This document shows, piece after piece, positions 33,978 to 45,093 of a stretch of DNA of 64,000 nucleotides. Position 1 is the first letter of the stretch. Every line of letters begins with the position of its first letter. The notes below the pieces were generated by a model. It did not search any database. It saw only the letters and a program-made list of their open reading frames with translations, and was not told where the DNA came from. Location: the NCBI GenBank assembly GCA_011634665.1, contig WAEK01000014.1:186001-250000 (forward strand), in the 5' to 3' direction. A program made the position numbers and the translations under genes. The stretch comes from Mortierella sp. BCC40632. Its lineage: Eukaryota > Mortierellomycota > Mortierellomycetes > Mortierellales > Mortierellaceae.

Positions 33978-36215
33978 TCAAATCACGTAGAACTGGTCGT
34001 CAACGCGCTTGCGGGAACGGCGACCCGCACAGCAGGTCCATCTTGAAATCAACTCTTTCCATTCCATCACAGTCGACTTCTTGAAGAACAACAAAAAGAT
34101 CCAGATACCCGTCAAGCTCACAAGCGTCTCGGCAATCATCATAAACACGAAGTCTGGAATGTGACCCTTGGCAAACTGTCGTCCGCACGACTCTTGGTCT
34201 CCTCCGCCCGTAAAGATACACAACTGCCAGTTACTCATCCAGCTCAAATCGTGGGACTTTTCACCCTCGACCAAATAGAATGCCCAGTAGATCACGATAG
34301 AACCTGAGACTACCAGCGCCAACATCGCCGCGCGCCACTGGATACGGATCGCGTTCAGCACATGACGTTTGTGACTGATTCGAGCTGCCTTGCCAGAAGA
34401 AAGTGTCGACCGCGAAACAACGGATTCCGAGAGCTCGGACTGAAGCGTAATCCGAAGAATATGGATAAAAGTAGCAATATGAATCAATGTAGCCGGTACC
34501 ACAATCACACCGAGTGGAATGAACATGAGGACATTGGACCTTGCTTGAGTCACCATGCACCTATTTTTTTTTTTTCATGGAAAATTATTAACCTCCGAAC
34601 GTTGGAATGTCTAGTTCCAACAACAACAACAAAAATAAAACACGGACAAAGCCTTACATGTTGGAGTTGTTCCATCCAAGCGATTTGGTGGCCACTGCGA
34701 CGGCTGCAAAAGCTGTTGGAACTCCCCAACCAAAGAGTTGAATCAACCAGGTTCTTCGCGACAACCAGTCCGAGTTCCAGACCGTATGAAGATGCAAGTT
34801 GACAATGATGGTTGAGAGCCAAGCCGTTGCTGCGATGGCCCCAAAGAGGAGCCAGCCTCCCTGAGCAGCACAGAGTCCGTTATTATGTGAGGATGCAGGC
34901 GTGACTCCATTGATGTCGCATTGAACTCGTCTCGGGTTACCATACGAGGGTGCAACTGCTGCCAAGAAAATCAGGGTTGCGATAGCGGAAAACAGGATCA
35001 AGTTGCTTGGATGTTGTAGTTTATCAGGCAAAACCAAGTAAGAAATGACCAAGACCAAACAGAGTCCTGCAGAGACACCTTTGATAATGTCGGTGATCAG
35101 AAATCCTTGGTCAAGAATTCCTGGCTTGTAAAAGGCATTTGTCTGGGGACACGGTAAGCAACATCCACTATGATGGCCGGTGTTGAAAGGGTTATGAGGA
35201 CTGAGTTCTCTTTCTCCCAAAGGGGAAAGCCACAAAAAGAAAAGTGAGAGAGAGAGAGAAAAAAAAGAGTGACTAGAAGATAGAAGTGAGCACCTACCAT
35301 GAACAATAGGCATCATCCGTGTTCCGAACTCCGCTAGAAGTCTCGAAGACAAGGTCCTTGACAAATGGTGGTATACACTCTGCCATTGGCGTCGTGCAGG
35401 TTGAATTTGAGCTTTGGACTGTATGTAAAAAAGCACACATGCTCCAGTGAGCAAGCCGATTCTGGTAGCTCTTTTTTTCTCTCACGCAGCAGGATGCTCA
35501 TTGAACTCTACTTACATGGGACAGCATTGCAAGAGTCGCCTGACTGATACGGGAAAGGGCCCCCTGGATATAGCTCTGTGTTAGGAATGGATGCTGTACA
35601 GTCTGGAAGAATGGGCTCTGGCGGGAGAAGACCACGCTGTTGAAGATAGTCTACGTTGGCCTTGCATGCAAGTTCGACCGCTTCGCAGGTCGACTTGCAT
35701 CCAAAGAGCACATTAAAGCTATTTGCTGTACGAAAGGAATGACCCGACACAAAAAGTCAGCTACTAGTGTACGAAGGCTTGAGTGGGCATTCGTCTGAGG
35801 CGTGAGGAGGATGAAACTTTACTTACGTTGACCAGAATTGACAGGTCGTGGAAAGGCCGTTGAACAGGCATAGGCGAGATATGTTGACTTGCATGGATCT
35901 GGCAATTGAAAGACCATCTCAATATTTGTTGCATTGAGCCCTTGTTCAACCATGGCCACAGTGACATTATCGGGTAACCAGACTTGATAGTCGACAAACC
36001 CCTAAGATGAGCAAAACGATGGATAGAATTGGTCATTTCCGATGTCCTAGACGAGAGCAAAAATGCAGCTGGAGAAGAACAAATAGGAGGACCATCATCA
36101 AGGCATCTCGTTTACCTGGCAATAAACGCCGTCGTATGGCGCCACTAGTTCAATAAGAGAAAGGGGGGAACAGGTCAATATTGAAGGGCGGTCTCCTTGG
36201 CACATGGCCAAGGCA

Positions 36216-36309
<94 letters not shown>

Positions 36310-37622
36310 ATCTCGATATCCGAAATTATGATTCTGAGCCATCGGATGTGCAGGAGCTTTCTTTCCTCTGGGTCACTGATGAATCCCTGTACACTCTGAC
36401 AATTATCTGGCCAAGAAGCAGTGTCTCAACGTCCAGACGTTGGCGCCCTCTCTTTCTCTCTCTTTCTCACTCTCTGTCTACCTCGTTGAAAGCTCAACCT
36501 CTGCATGTCTTGTTCGCATGAACCTTTTGAATGTAAAAGGAGTTGAGCAGTGCACAATGAGAACACAAGAGTGCTGGGGCCGCACGAGGAAAGTAAAGAG
36601 GAGAGCATTCCTGCGTTCATTTGGGCGTTAGGAAGATGGTCGTACACAGTCTGGAAACCGTTGCGAGAAATCTAGACAGAGGAGGGAGGAGGTATGCTGT
36701 AACCGTCCTCTCTTTTTGTCCATTTCCCCCAATTGAATATCTCCGCCATGTGTGAGAGCTGCAGGCAATGCTTTGAGGAAAAAAAAAAAAAAAAAAAAAA
36801 AAAGTGGAGCGCACTGATCTGATCCTCTCTTATCTTGGTTTTGAGCTCCCAAAGTAATAGATGTATCCTACATAGACATTGTGGGGGGAGCCACGCTCAA
36901 ACCAACCATGGCCCTCCTCTCCCACGACTTGCCCATCAAAACTCCTCTCCCTCCCTCTCTCTGCTTTCTGCAGGGCCATCGGATAATGACGGACTAATAT
37001 GCCGTGGATAAAACCAAACTAGTTTGGTAATGAGGAGGATGGTTCTGCTTCCGTGAATTGAACCTTTTTTTTCCTCCTCAGGGGCAGTCATTAATATGAG
37101 CTAGAGGGCCCCAGTCGTCCAAATCCCCGCCTCGCCATTAGCGGGCAACGTTGAGTAGGCGGGGACGCATGGGCAGAAGAGAATGAAAATGAAATGAAAA
37201 CAAAATTCCATTTGGCTCGATTCAAAAGGTGTGAAAAGGAGGAGGAAGCAAAAAAATAAAAAAAATAAAAACCACACGGACCCTACTTGATCCACTTTTT
37301 GCCCAAAGACAAGGTACTGGATTAGAGTTAGTTCCCAACTCTTTTCGGTTAATTCAAGACGTCCCTGGATTAGGGCCCGGATCCCTCATTAGTGCCTGCC
37401 AAGGACAGGAGAGGGACCCTGAGCAGTGTGGGGAAGGGGATGGACCTGTTAGTCGCCCTTTCATGGCGACTGATCCGAGAAAGATTGAAACTCTATCGCA
37501 GAGGGGGGGGGGTTCAACTTACTGCTTCCAAATGCTAGTGCGCTCCTGGCTGTAAAAGAGAGTGTCAGGGCTGTTGCTAGAAGGCCTGTCAGGGCATTGG
37601 GTAGAAACCTGAATGCGACCAT
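33978..37622 (-). CDS. Frizzled/Smoothened-like seven-transmembrane receptor
   Basis: Probable G-protein-coupled-type surface receptor. Exons (minus): 37622-37523, 36144-36116, 36001-35827, 35725-35516, 35418-35298, 35167-34658, 34560-33978, joining in frame to 575 aa. Exon 1 encodes a clean signal peptide (MVAFRFLPNALTGLLATALT ... ARSALA) and ends at a perfect GTAAGT donor. Exons 2-5 encode a cysteine-rich ectodomain (VYCQ, DPCKSTYLAYACS, LFGCKSTCEAVELAC, PDC, STCTTPMAEC, DDAYCSCGCCLPCP). Seven hydrophobic helices follow, among them ITDIIKGVSAGLCLVLVISYL, LILFSAIATLIFLAAVA, WLLFGAIAATAWLSTIIVNL, NVLMFIPLGVIVVPA, MLALVVSGSIVIYWAFYLV and FVFMMIAETLVSLTGIWIF. This is the layout of the fungal Frizzled-like family. 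The 1,378-bp first intron is unusually long and contains a (CT)44 microsatellite. Ligand unknown. Confidence 0.82.
36145..37522 (-). other. Long first intron of Frizzled-like receptor
   Basis: 1,378 bp, GTAAGT donor and CTAG acceptor. Beyond the (CT)44 repeat it holds A23 at ~36780-36803 and G9 at ~37504-37512. No nested gene was found on either strand. The phase-1 junction (GS-M-AP) and the signal peptide on exon 1 support it as an intron. Confidence 0.6.
36219..36306 (+). repeat. (CT)44 microsatellite
   Basis: Uninterrupted CT dinucleotide repeat of 88 bp within the first intron of the Frizzled-like receptor gene. Open frames across it (poly Leu-Ser) are artefacts. Confidence 0.95.
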
Positions 37623-38191
37623 TGCTGAGCTCTGGTGCTGAATCCCTGTCTGTTTTTTATGTAACGGTTTTGCTTTGGAATGACCAAGTAATGGTGGTGA
37701 TTGTTGCAAGGAGAGGAGACAAATGTAAAATGTAGGACGTGGAAGACACAAATTAGGGTCCTTGTCGGAGAACAAGAGTGTAGAGGAGGTGTTGGGTATA
37801 TGGTGGTCAGTAGGCCTTGCAAAAGGGTGGGTCGCGATAAGGAGTAATGGAGAGGGAACGGTGAGTCTTTTATGGGATGGGTAGGTCAAGGTGTACTGGA
37901 CAGAGGATATGTGCGTTAAGAAACGTAAGCGTGAAGATAAAATTAAAAAGGTGACGAGCAGTAGTCCGAGATTGGGGTAGGAAATGGAATGGATGCGAAT
38001 AAGGATGAATTGGGTGGTGTGAAGGATGAGGAAAGGATAATAAAGAGGAGGATTCGCACTGTCAATGCGCAGTGGAGAAAGAGCTATGCAGTGGTTCTAG
38101 TGGAGTTGGGTGCGGATAGCGAGTATGAGGACCCCAAGTGACAAGGAGTGATGAAATGAGGTGGATGGGCAAAGGAGAAGAAAGAAAAAAG

Positions 38192-38228
<37 letters not shown>

Positions 38229-40514
38229 ACACGAGTACAGAAGAGAAATAGAGGATATCTGACCAGAGCCACACACGCCACACACACACACGCCACACAC
38301 CTGGCATGCTTTTTAAACTCTTCGCAAAGAGAAGCTTGCCCGTGCAAGGCCTTGGCTGCAGCGAATGTGCTCTGGTAACAGTCAAAAATAACCACATTTT
38401 CGGCTTACAAACCTCTAACAAATATAAAATACATAGGCTGTAGTATCGCGCAAAGGAATGACATCTTGACAGAAGGAGGAGAGGGGTACGTGTAGGATTG
38501 CCTTTGATCAAGTCTAGACTCTGAGTTTGCTCGCCCCCTTTCCGTTTTGAGGAATAACTGTTATCCTGGCGCGATGTATTTTCTTTTCTGGCACCTCTCG
38601 TCTCACCACAAAGAAGCCAGCAGGGTGAGACCTGTCCAAGCCTAGGACGTCAATGCCACCCCGAGGAACCAACGAGACACATTTTCTCATTGTTCTCTGT
38701 CCTTCTGCCCTTCAGAGAGTAATCCCATAAAGGAGAGATAATGCGTACGAACTGGTGCCCCGCAGCATATGTATTTGGCTAACATTTGAAAGTTATTGTA
38801 GGCACAAATGTTCTTCACGGCATTTCTATCCATCCACTTGGAGAGGACTGGTTTCGGTCCGTTCAATCTCGCTGATCGGGTCCTTTGTTGTACGAAGAGC
38901 AAAGAAGCACGACCATTTGTCCGAGAGCCATGAAAGCTTTGATTAATGTGAGAGGAGCATTGTTGTTGTGCACACAAGACGAAGGGCCCAACAACCTGGA
39001 TCAGAGCCTAGAGAAGATGGCTCATTCCTTCCAATATGGACTAACTCCTCTGTTTCGTTACACATGCGTCCACCCAAAGGAAGGGGCGTTGGACAGAGAG
39101 TGAGGGCACAAATAACATAGAAATATCGTTTACTCATCACAAATCATATCCGGCAAGAAGTCAAAGAGGGAGAGAGTAGTCGAAAGGAGGTCTGGAACTC
39201 ATAGGTGGCGGTTAACTGGGATGGGGGATAAAGTCTATAAATGATCTTCAACGGAGAACTTTTCACCGAATTGTCTAATTCATTTGAACTGGGCACCAAG
39301 TGGTCCTGACTTGTTTGCTATAGTACCCAGACCGTTGGTCTTTGTGGCTTTCATAGCCACATCTTCATAAAGTGAAAATGCTCTACCGAATTGGACACAT
39401 CCAGCCCACCATGCGCCCATCCTTCTACAATGATTTCTCATGGGAGCAGGAAGCTTCCATAAAAGTCATTGGAAAGAATTTTGCCCGCTATGGGAGCATT
39501 CCCTTGGGAGAGACGGAAAAAAAAAAAAAAAAAAAAAACGTTGGACCCGGCTCTCGTGAGCATCGTGAGTATTCAATAGGTTTTGTAGTACACTCCGCCT
39601 TTTCTACCGCCTTCCTACATGATTGTTATCGTCAGCGTACGCCTACAATTGCTCAGAGTAGGCTTCAGCCCTTGGGTGTGGCAGCCAACTATGCCCCCAA
39701 CTTGGTGGCTCACGGTCTAGGACCTCAACCATCACCTGTTCTAAAGAAAGAATTGGCAAGGCAAAGCACCTGTTCTTGAGGCTGTGTGTTCTAAACTTTA
39801 AAATTCTCGCTGAGCAAAGCATCCCTCCCAGTCCTTGAATTTTCGACCCTCTAGGTACCCAATTGGTTTGCTCTTAGTTGGATTACGCTTTCCAGTATGT
39901 TCTTCAGCTCACCCATGTACCAAGCACCACACAAGGAGCTTCACATCAGATGTGGAGAGTTGACTCATTCATACACCCCCCCCCCCCTCTAGCATCTAAG
40001 CCTAACTCAAACAAAAAAAAAAAAATCGATGTTTCCCACCTTCAACCATGCTGGATGGACGAGCTACATCTATTTAGTACTCGAATAGAGTCTCTTTGCT
40101 TAGAGGGAGTGCTTTGGCGGTGTCAAAATTGTTCATGCAAGAAGTTACATGCATCACGCCTTGGAGAGAGGGTGGTCACTTTTTGCTGCCTCAAGTCTTA
40201 GGTGGGCACAAAGGATAAAACTTTCACGAACAAGGCGACACACAGCACAAAGTGCAAAAAGTACTGCAGGGAAAAGGGGGGACTACTACTCTAACACAGA
40301 CTGGCAAGGGTGGTCCAGTCTCAATTGACAGTGGAGCCGAAGTGTGAGGAAGCAGAGATCATGCTTTTTCCTTCTTGGACATTATGACCAGGGCGAAGCA
40401 AGGGGATAGATTGTCACATCACATAAAAAACCTGTATAAAAATCCCTCACTTCCCCTCTAACCGCGCCTCTTAACAGAAAAAAGTCACTTCAAGCACCGC
40501 CCCCTCCCTCCCTT

Positions 40515-40554
<40 letters not shown>

Positions 40555-40660
40555 TAGTGCCTACGAAAAGTTTTCTTCATCCTTTTTCACCAGACACGGC
40601 CCTAAATCAGGAAAGCCCCTCTCCTCTCCAAGCACCACGAATCAAGCTCGAGAAAAAAAA
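37623..40660. other. 3-kb intergenic region, gene-poor
   Basis: Separates the minus-strand receptor gene from the SANT-like pair. It holds an A36 tract at ~38192-38227, a CACACGCC-type repeat at ~38273-38302, A20 at ~39518-39538 and A36 at 40516-40551. A plus-strand frame at 39378-39779 has mixed composition but crosses the poly-A as a Lys run and has no recognisable motif, so I do not call it. Confidence 0.55.
40435..40442 (+). promoter_or_regulatory. TATA box of SANT-like gene A
   Basis: TATAAAAA within CCTGTATAAAAATCCCTCAC, about 220 bp upstream of the ATG. The downstream paralogue has the same TGTATAAAWATCC element, supporting a real core promoter. Confidence 0.5.
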
Positions 40661-41554
40661 ATGACCAAGCATATGCGCCTCAAGCAACGTCGACAAAAGG
40701 GAGTTTTCCACAAATTCCGATTCACGACCTTACATGATCAGTACCTTGTTCAGCTGATGACGGATCCTGAGGTCGTACCTGCCCTAGGTGGACAAGAATG
40801 TCCTGGAATGACCAAGGAGGATGCGTATGGAATGATTCGACGGTCATTTAACCAGAGATTTAGTGCTTGCCAGGAACTCGCCACTATTCAACACAAGATC
40901 GCTCGTTTCCAGAAAGACTGGGCCAGCACTCACTGGAAGCTCTTCGCCACTGACGATCCTATGGAACGAGATAAGATAATCCAACTGAACCCCTACTATC
41001 TCGATTTGCTCGAGTATTATGGAGAATCCTCTGCTTGGAAAGGGACCTCACAGCAAAAGAAATGCAGACCCAAACCATCTCTTTCAGACAACTCAGGTCC
41101 CAGGGTTGACCAGCTTGTGAATCTTTCCAACAGCGACAAGGAAATCTATCAAGACGTTTTCTTGAACGATAGCAATGATGATTACATTTGCAATGAAAGT
41201 CAGATGGATCACGATCACCCAGTTACTTTGCCAGCTCGTCTATTGAGCTTGAAGGGCGGGAAGGACACCCGAGATCAAGGCCCAATTAGGAACATGATCT
41301 CGGCCATTGCTTCTCCTGTATCCTCCACAGCTTCCACATCTTCCTCCTCCTCATCTTCTTTTCCTTCTTCTATCCAACCTACCTCCTTACCCTATTCAAT
41401 TCCTGGATACACTACGCCAAGATACGTCACAATGGAAGTAGCAGTCAGCTCCATTAAAGAAAGGCTCGAAAAGGTCCAATTCGAAAACCTCGAGGATCTC
41501 ACAATAACCATCCTACAAGTCATTGACGCCCAGCTTGGACGAGCGTTTGACTAG
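40661..41554 (+). CDS. SANT/Myb-like putative DNA-binding protein, tandem copy A
   Basis: Intronless, 297 aa, paralogous to the next gene. Residues ~15-130 form a helical block with spaced aromatics: FTTLHDQYLVQLMTDPEVV, RRSFNQRFSACQELATIQHK, FQKDWASTHWKLF and NPYYLDLLEYYGESSAW. This resembles the Myb/SANT-like fungal domain (tri-helical, W-spaced); that is inference. A Ser-rich linker follows. A strongly conserved C-terminal block is shared with copy B: TMEVAVSSIKERLEKVQF, then LEDLTITILQVIDAQLG. This probably forms an amphipathic or dimerising helix. The basic start (TKHMRLKQRRQK) could be a nuclear signal. The ATG follows a run of A, as in copy B. Function not known. Confidence 0.75.
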   Translation: MTKHMRLKQRRQKGVFHKFRFTTLHDQYLVQLMTDPEVVPALGGQECPGMTKEDAYGMIRRSFNQRFSACQELATIQHKIARFQKDWASTHWKLFATDDPMERDKIIQLNPYYLDLLEYYGESSAWKGTSQQKKCRPKPSLSDNSGPRVDQLVNLSNSDKEIYQDVFLNDSNDDYICNESQMDHDHPVTLPARLLSLKGGKDTRDQGPIRNMISAIASPVSSTASTSSSSSSSFPSSIQPTSLPYSIPGYTTPRYVTMEVAVSSIKERLEKVQFENLEDLTITILQVIDAQLGRAFD

Positions 41555-42772
41555 AGGCGTGCAATGATGCGTTGTTGGCTGATTATTTGGATCGAAGAGA
41601 ATCAAGCATGGACAAAGTCTTTTTTTTTTTTGGACTTATGAAAATTGATCATTTCGATCGAGCAGTTTTGAATCGAGCAGTTTAGGAAAGAGGACATGAG
41701 GATGAATATGTACATACCATTAAAAAAAAAAGGTCGTTGGGCTTGACTTTTGCGATGATCAGACTTTGTGTTACTCTTGGCTGTCTTGTGAGTGCAACCA
41801 GAGCGTAAGCCTTCCTGCATGTTTGTCATCGTGGATGCCAACGGCGGCAGCATGTATGTGGACTACGGCACTTTGCCTCACTGGCATCCTGAGCTGAAGG
41901 TCTGCACTTTGAGTGTTATCAATAATCGGCCAACTCTCTTTATCCTGAGATTTTGACCGCTTCATGAACAAGGGAGGTACTAAACTTTATTTTGCGGGCC
42001 TTTCTTTCTACGTCTGCAAAACTCCAAACCCTAAATTTTTCGACTTCCAGGTCTCACCAAATGACCCTTCTCTTGTTCTATTTTCCTGTGTTGCTTCTCT
42101 TCCACTGACGCTGCAGAATTCAAGGATTGGCCATGATTGAAAAAAAAAAAAAAAAGGCTCAGGATTTTCCAATATTTAGTATCATTCTAGATCACTGAGG
42201 GTTGAGTCCCTCTCTATTTAGGATTCATTCACCAATTGTTCAATAGGAAACCGCACGATCTTGTCCCGCGGGAGGAGAGGGGGTTTCATCCCCATTTTTT
42301 TTTTTTTTCTTTCTTTCTTTTTTTTTCCATCTGGGACGATTTTTGTTGGGTAAACAGGACCATCTTTTCCGCGCAAAAGGCGGTGCACAGCGCATATGCA
42401 TCTGGGGGGGTAAAAAAAAGGGGGAAAGGAAGATATACGACAAGCACATGATATCAATCGTGTTTGATGGCAAAATAGATCGAGTATGTACTCTAGGGGG
42501 CTGAGGCAATTCATGCGAACAGTGTGGCAAGGGCGGAGTAAGGGCATGAGCTCGGATAATACACAAAGAGCAATGATAACAAGGAAAAAAAACACAGAAA
42601 AAAAAAAGATATGTATAAATATCCTTTCGTCCTGGAGCAGGAAATTTTCCTGCGCCAAGTGAAATATACCTGCTTCAATCGATATCAGCCTTAAACCAAT
42701 TCACTAAACCATCAGCTAATTCTTTAATCTTTAAACCAGACTCTACAGACAAACCGGACGAGGCGTAAAAAA
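41555..42772. other. Spacer between tandem SANT-like paralogues
   Basis: Contains the imperfect direct repeat ATCGAGCAGTTT at ~41658-41683, A16 at ~42140-42155 and T runs around 42298-42326. No gene seen. The promoter of copy B lies at its right end. Confidence 0.55.
42614..42621 (+). promoter_or_regulatory. TATA box of SANT-like gene B
   Basis: TATAAATA in ATGTATAAATATCCTTTCG, about 155 bp upstream of the ATG. It matches the element upstream of copy A. Confidence 0.5.
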
Positions 42773-43729
42773 ATGGCTAATGGAACTTCAAGAGGCTACG
42801 CATCGACACGTACCAACTCGTCTCGACGTAGATCTGGTCGCCCACCGACACCGGCAGGTGTTCAGGCCGTACACACCCAGTCGCCCAATTCAGCACAGAT
42901 AAAAAAGAACCGATTTACGCCAATACAAGTTCAATTTCTCGTGAAGCAAATGACAAATCCAGACCATGTTCGCGTCTTTACAAATCAAGATGATCCAAAT
43001 CTGGTCAAGCAGGATGCCCAAGAAGCAATCATGGAGGCATTCAACCAGAAATTCAACCTCCAGCAGAATGTCTTTTCGATTCGATCCAAGCTCAGAGCTA
43101 TCCGAGTCCTATGGACAAAAGCGCATAAACAACTCTCCGTCACGAAGGACCCAAGAAAAAGAGAGATGATTTTGGAAAAATTCCCTTATTACTTTGAATT
43201 GAAAAAATGGTATGGCGAAGAACCCGACTGGACAAGGGAGGGGTCAACAAATACGAGTCAACTTGATCAACGTCATCCAGACGACCAGATTGCCCACCAT
43301 GACAATTTCAGTCGCCACGAGATTACCGAGGCATTCATTCCCATAAGCGATGACGAAAACGACGGGCAAGACAGAAGATATGAAGAGCATGATCATCCTA
43401 ATACTCCACCAAATCGTTCAATGAGCCTAGGAGGGGAAAGAGACAATCATGATCGTGAGCTATCAAGGGATATGGCTTCTGCCGCTGCTGCTTCCTCCCG
43501 TACTCCTACTTCCCTCCGTATTCCCTTAACCCCTAGTACATCGCGCACTACATCAGGATATGCCGTGCCGAGATACGCCACCTATTCTGCGCCAAGATAT
43601 GCTACAATGGAGACAGCAGTTGGCGCCATTAAAGAGCGACTCGAGAAGGTCCAATTTCATCACCTCGAAGATCTCACCGTAACTATCCTACAAGTTATTG
43701 ACGCCCATCTTGGGCAAGAAGTTGACTAA
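42773..43729 (+). CDS. SANT/Myb-like putative DNA-binding protein, tandem copy B
   Basis: Intronless, 318 aa. Aligns with copy A throughout its N-terminal domain (RFTPIQVQFLVKQMTNPDHV, AIMEAFNQKFNLQQNVFSIR, FPYYFELKKWYGEEPDW) and in the C-terminal block (TMETAVGAIKERLEKVQF, LEDLTVTILQVIDAHLG). It has a longer, Arg/Ser-rich N-terminus (SSRRRSGRPP), which could bind DNA or serve as a nuclear signal. An acidic middle (ISDDENDGQD) and a Tyr-containing repeat (YAVPRYATYSAPRYATM) follow. The conserved ends and divergent middle suggest an old duplication under selection. No transposase catalytic motif is present, so it is not an obvious domesticated element, but that origin cannot be excluded. Confidence 0.75.
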   Translation: MANGTSRGYASTRTNSSRRRSGRPPTPAGVQAVHTQSPNSAQIKKNRFTPIQVQFLVKQMTNPDHVRVFTNQDDPNLVKQDAQEAIMEAFNQKFNLQQNVFSIRSKLRAIRVLWTKAHKQLSVTKDPRKREMILEKFPYYFELKKWYGEEPDWTREGSTNTSQLDQRHPDDQIAHHDNFSRHEITEAFIPISDDENDGQDRRYEEHDHPNTPPNRSMSLGGERDNHDRELSRDMASAAAASSRTPTSLRIPLTPSTSRTTSGYAVPRYATYSAPRYATMETAVGAIKERLEKVQFHHLEDLTVTILQVIDAHLGQEVD

Positions 43730-44161
43730 AATCGCCAAAAAAAAAAAAAAAAAAAGCGAGATCATATTGTTGGATGACTTTCTGGATTCAAGAGAGACGA
43801 GCAGTGGACAATGGACACAAACTTGGCGAATGATGAGGTTAATATGTCTGATCAAGGGTTTAAAATTGAGCACTCGACCTTAATCTAGTAGTACAAAATA
43901 AAAAAAAAGAAAAAATTAAATCAAAATCAAGAAAGAGGTCAAGATTAAACCGAGCATTGGGAGGATTAAAATCAAGTATGGATTGATGATGATTAAAATC
44001 GAGAATGGGGAAGATTCAAATTAGCAGGAGTCAAGTATTTAAATTAAAAGGGGTGGGGGGGAGGGAGGTGAGGACGCTTGCAAGCACAATCCAATTGGTG
44101 GTATCTATATTATGATGATCAAGTTCTTTCCTTGAAGCCCCAGCCAGAGCACGGAGACAAT

Positions 44162-44197
44162 TGATAATTCATAGTGATAATTCATAGTGATAATTCA
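44162..44197 (+). repeat. 13-bp tandem repeat (TGATAATTCATAG)x2.8
   Basis: Three successive copies, the last truncated to TGATAATTCAG. Intergenic. Confidence 0.9.
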
Positions 44198-44851
44198 GAA
44201 TTATGTAAGAGGTCAAGAATGGTCAGTCAGGACCATGTGGTGCCCTCCAAACGAGATTCCAATTGCCATGGCTCCACCCTGACCGTGAGACTCAAAGTTT
44301 GATTTTGTTCCGATATTGTCGAGCTAAACTTTCCTTAACCCTATGCTTTTCAGCTCAAAGGTATTCGATTTTAACCAGTTGGTTTCTCCTAACTGCAAGT
44401 TTTTTTTTACCCGCTATATTATGAAAAGAATTGTGAGGGTTTCCAGCTTGACTCACTGTCACCAGAACATTCTAAATTCGATCAAGACAGGAAAAAGGCT
44501 CGGTGGTACCCCTATCTTGAGGGTCACGCTGAATGGTCAGACTACACTTTCCTAATTTTTTGAGTGAGTCACTTTTTCCTAAGGGAATTACAGTAATGGT
44601 GTCCATATGACACCTGGATAAGAGCTGCATGCATTGCGCAATGCGGGAAAAAAAATTGATGGCCATCCTCTGAATTCTCATGCAAGTAAAGGCCCATCAA
44701 AGTAGAGGCGCTATGGAAGGGTCGAGAAGGGTGATCCAATCATGATCGACAGTAGAATTGAAGCCGAAGAAGAAAAGATATTCATCGCGTACGGTGTGAC
44801 GAGGGCGGAGCAAAGAGAGAGTATTGAATCAAAACCAACATTTTTTACAGA

Positions 44852-44858
44852 TATAAAG
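44852..44858 (+). promoter_or_regulatory. TATA-like element upstream of orphan gene
   Basis: TATAAAG about 235 bp before the ATG at 45094, the same distance as for SANT-like copy A. Supported only by motif and spacing. Confidence 0.3.
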
Positions 44859-45093
44859 CCCTTTGTATCCAATACTGGAATCGCTAACTTGGTAAATAAC
44901 GCAGAGAGTTTCTTCCCTAACACTTGCACATCCCCTCTCCCCCTCCTCTTCCATCTTGCAATCCAATCCACCAGTCTGAAAACACAGATCATTTTTTCTT
45001 AGTTCACCCGATTCTGCTTTTCAACGAGAATCTACCTCTCCAAGCTTAACAACGTAAATCAAGCCAGGCAAACCCGAAAGAAAGACAGCCAAG

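Larger units (their letters stand above)
43730..45093. other. AT-rich spacer with degenerate repeats
   Basis: No gene supported. It contains A17 at ~43738-43755, repeated GATTAAAATCGAG-like words (~43915-44045), a 13-bp tandem repeat and a TATA-like element before the orphan gene. A plus-strand frame from 44742 (MIDSRIEAEEEKIFIAYGV) could be a short upstream ORF or exon of the orphan gene; I found no clear splice connection. Confidence 0.45.

Noticed and set aside
36181..36521. Open frames of Leu-Ser repeats
   Set aside because: Product of the (CT)44 microsatellite within an intron.
39378..39779. Plus-strand frame of 133 aa
   Set aside because: Crosses a poly-A tract, no family resemblance, no promoter or splice support.
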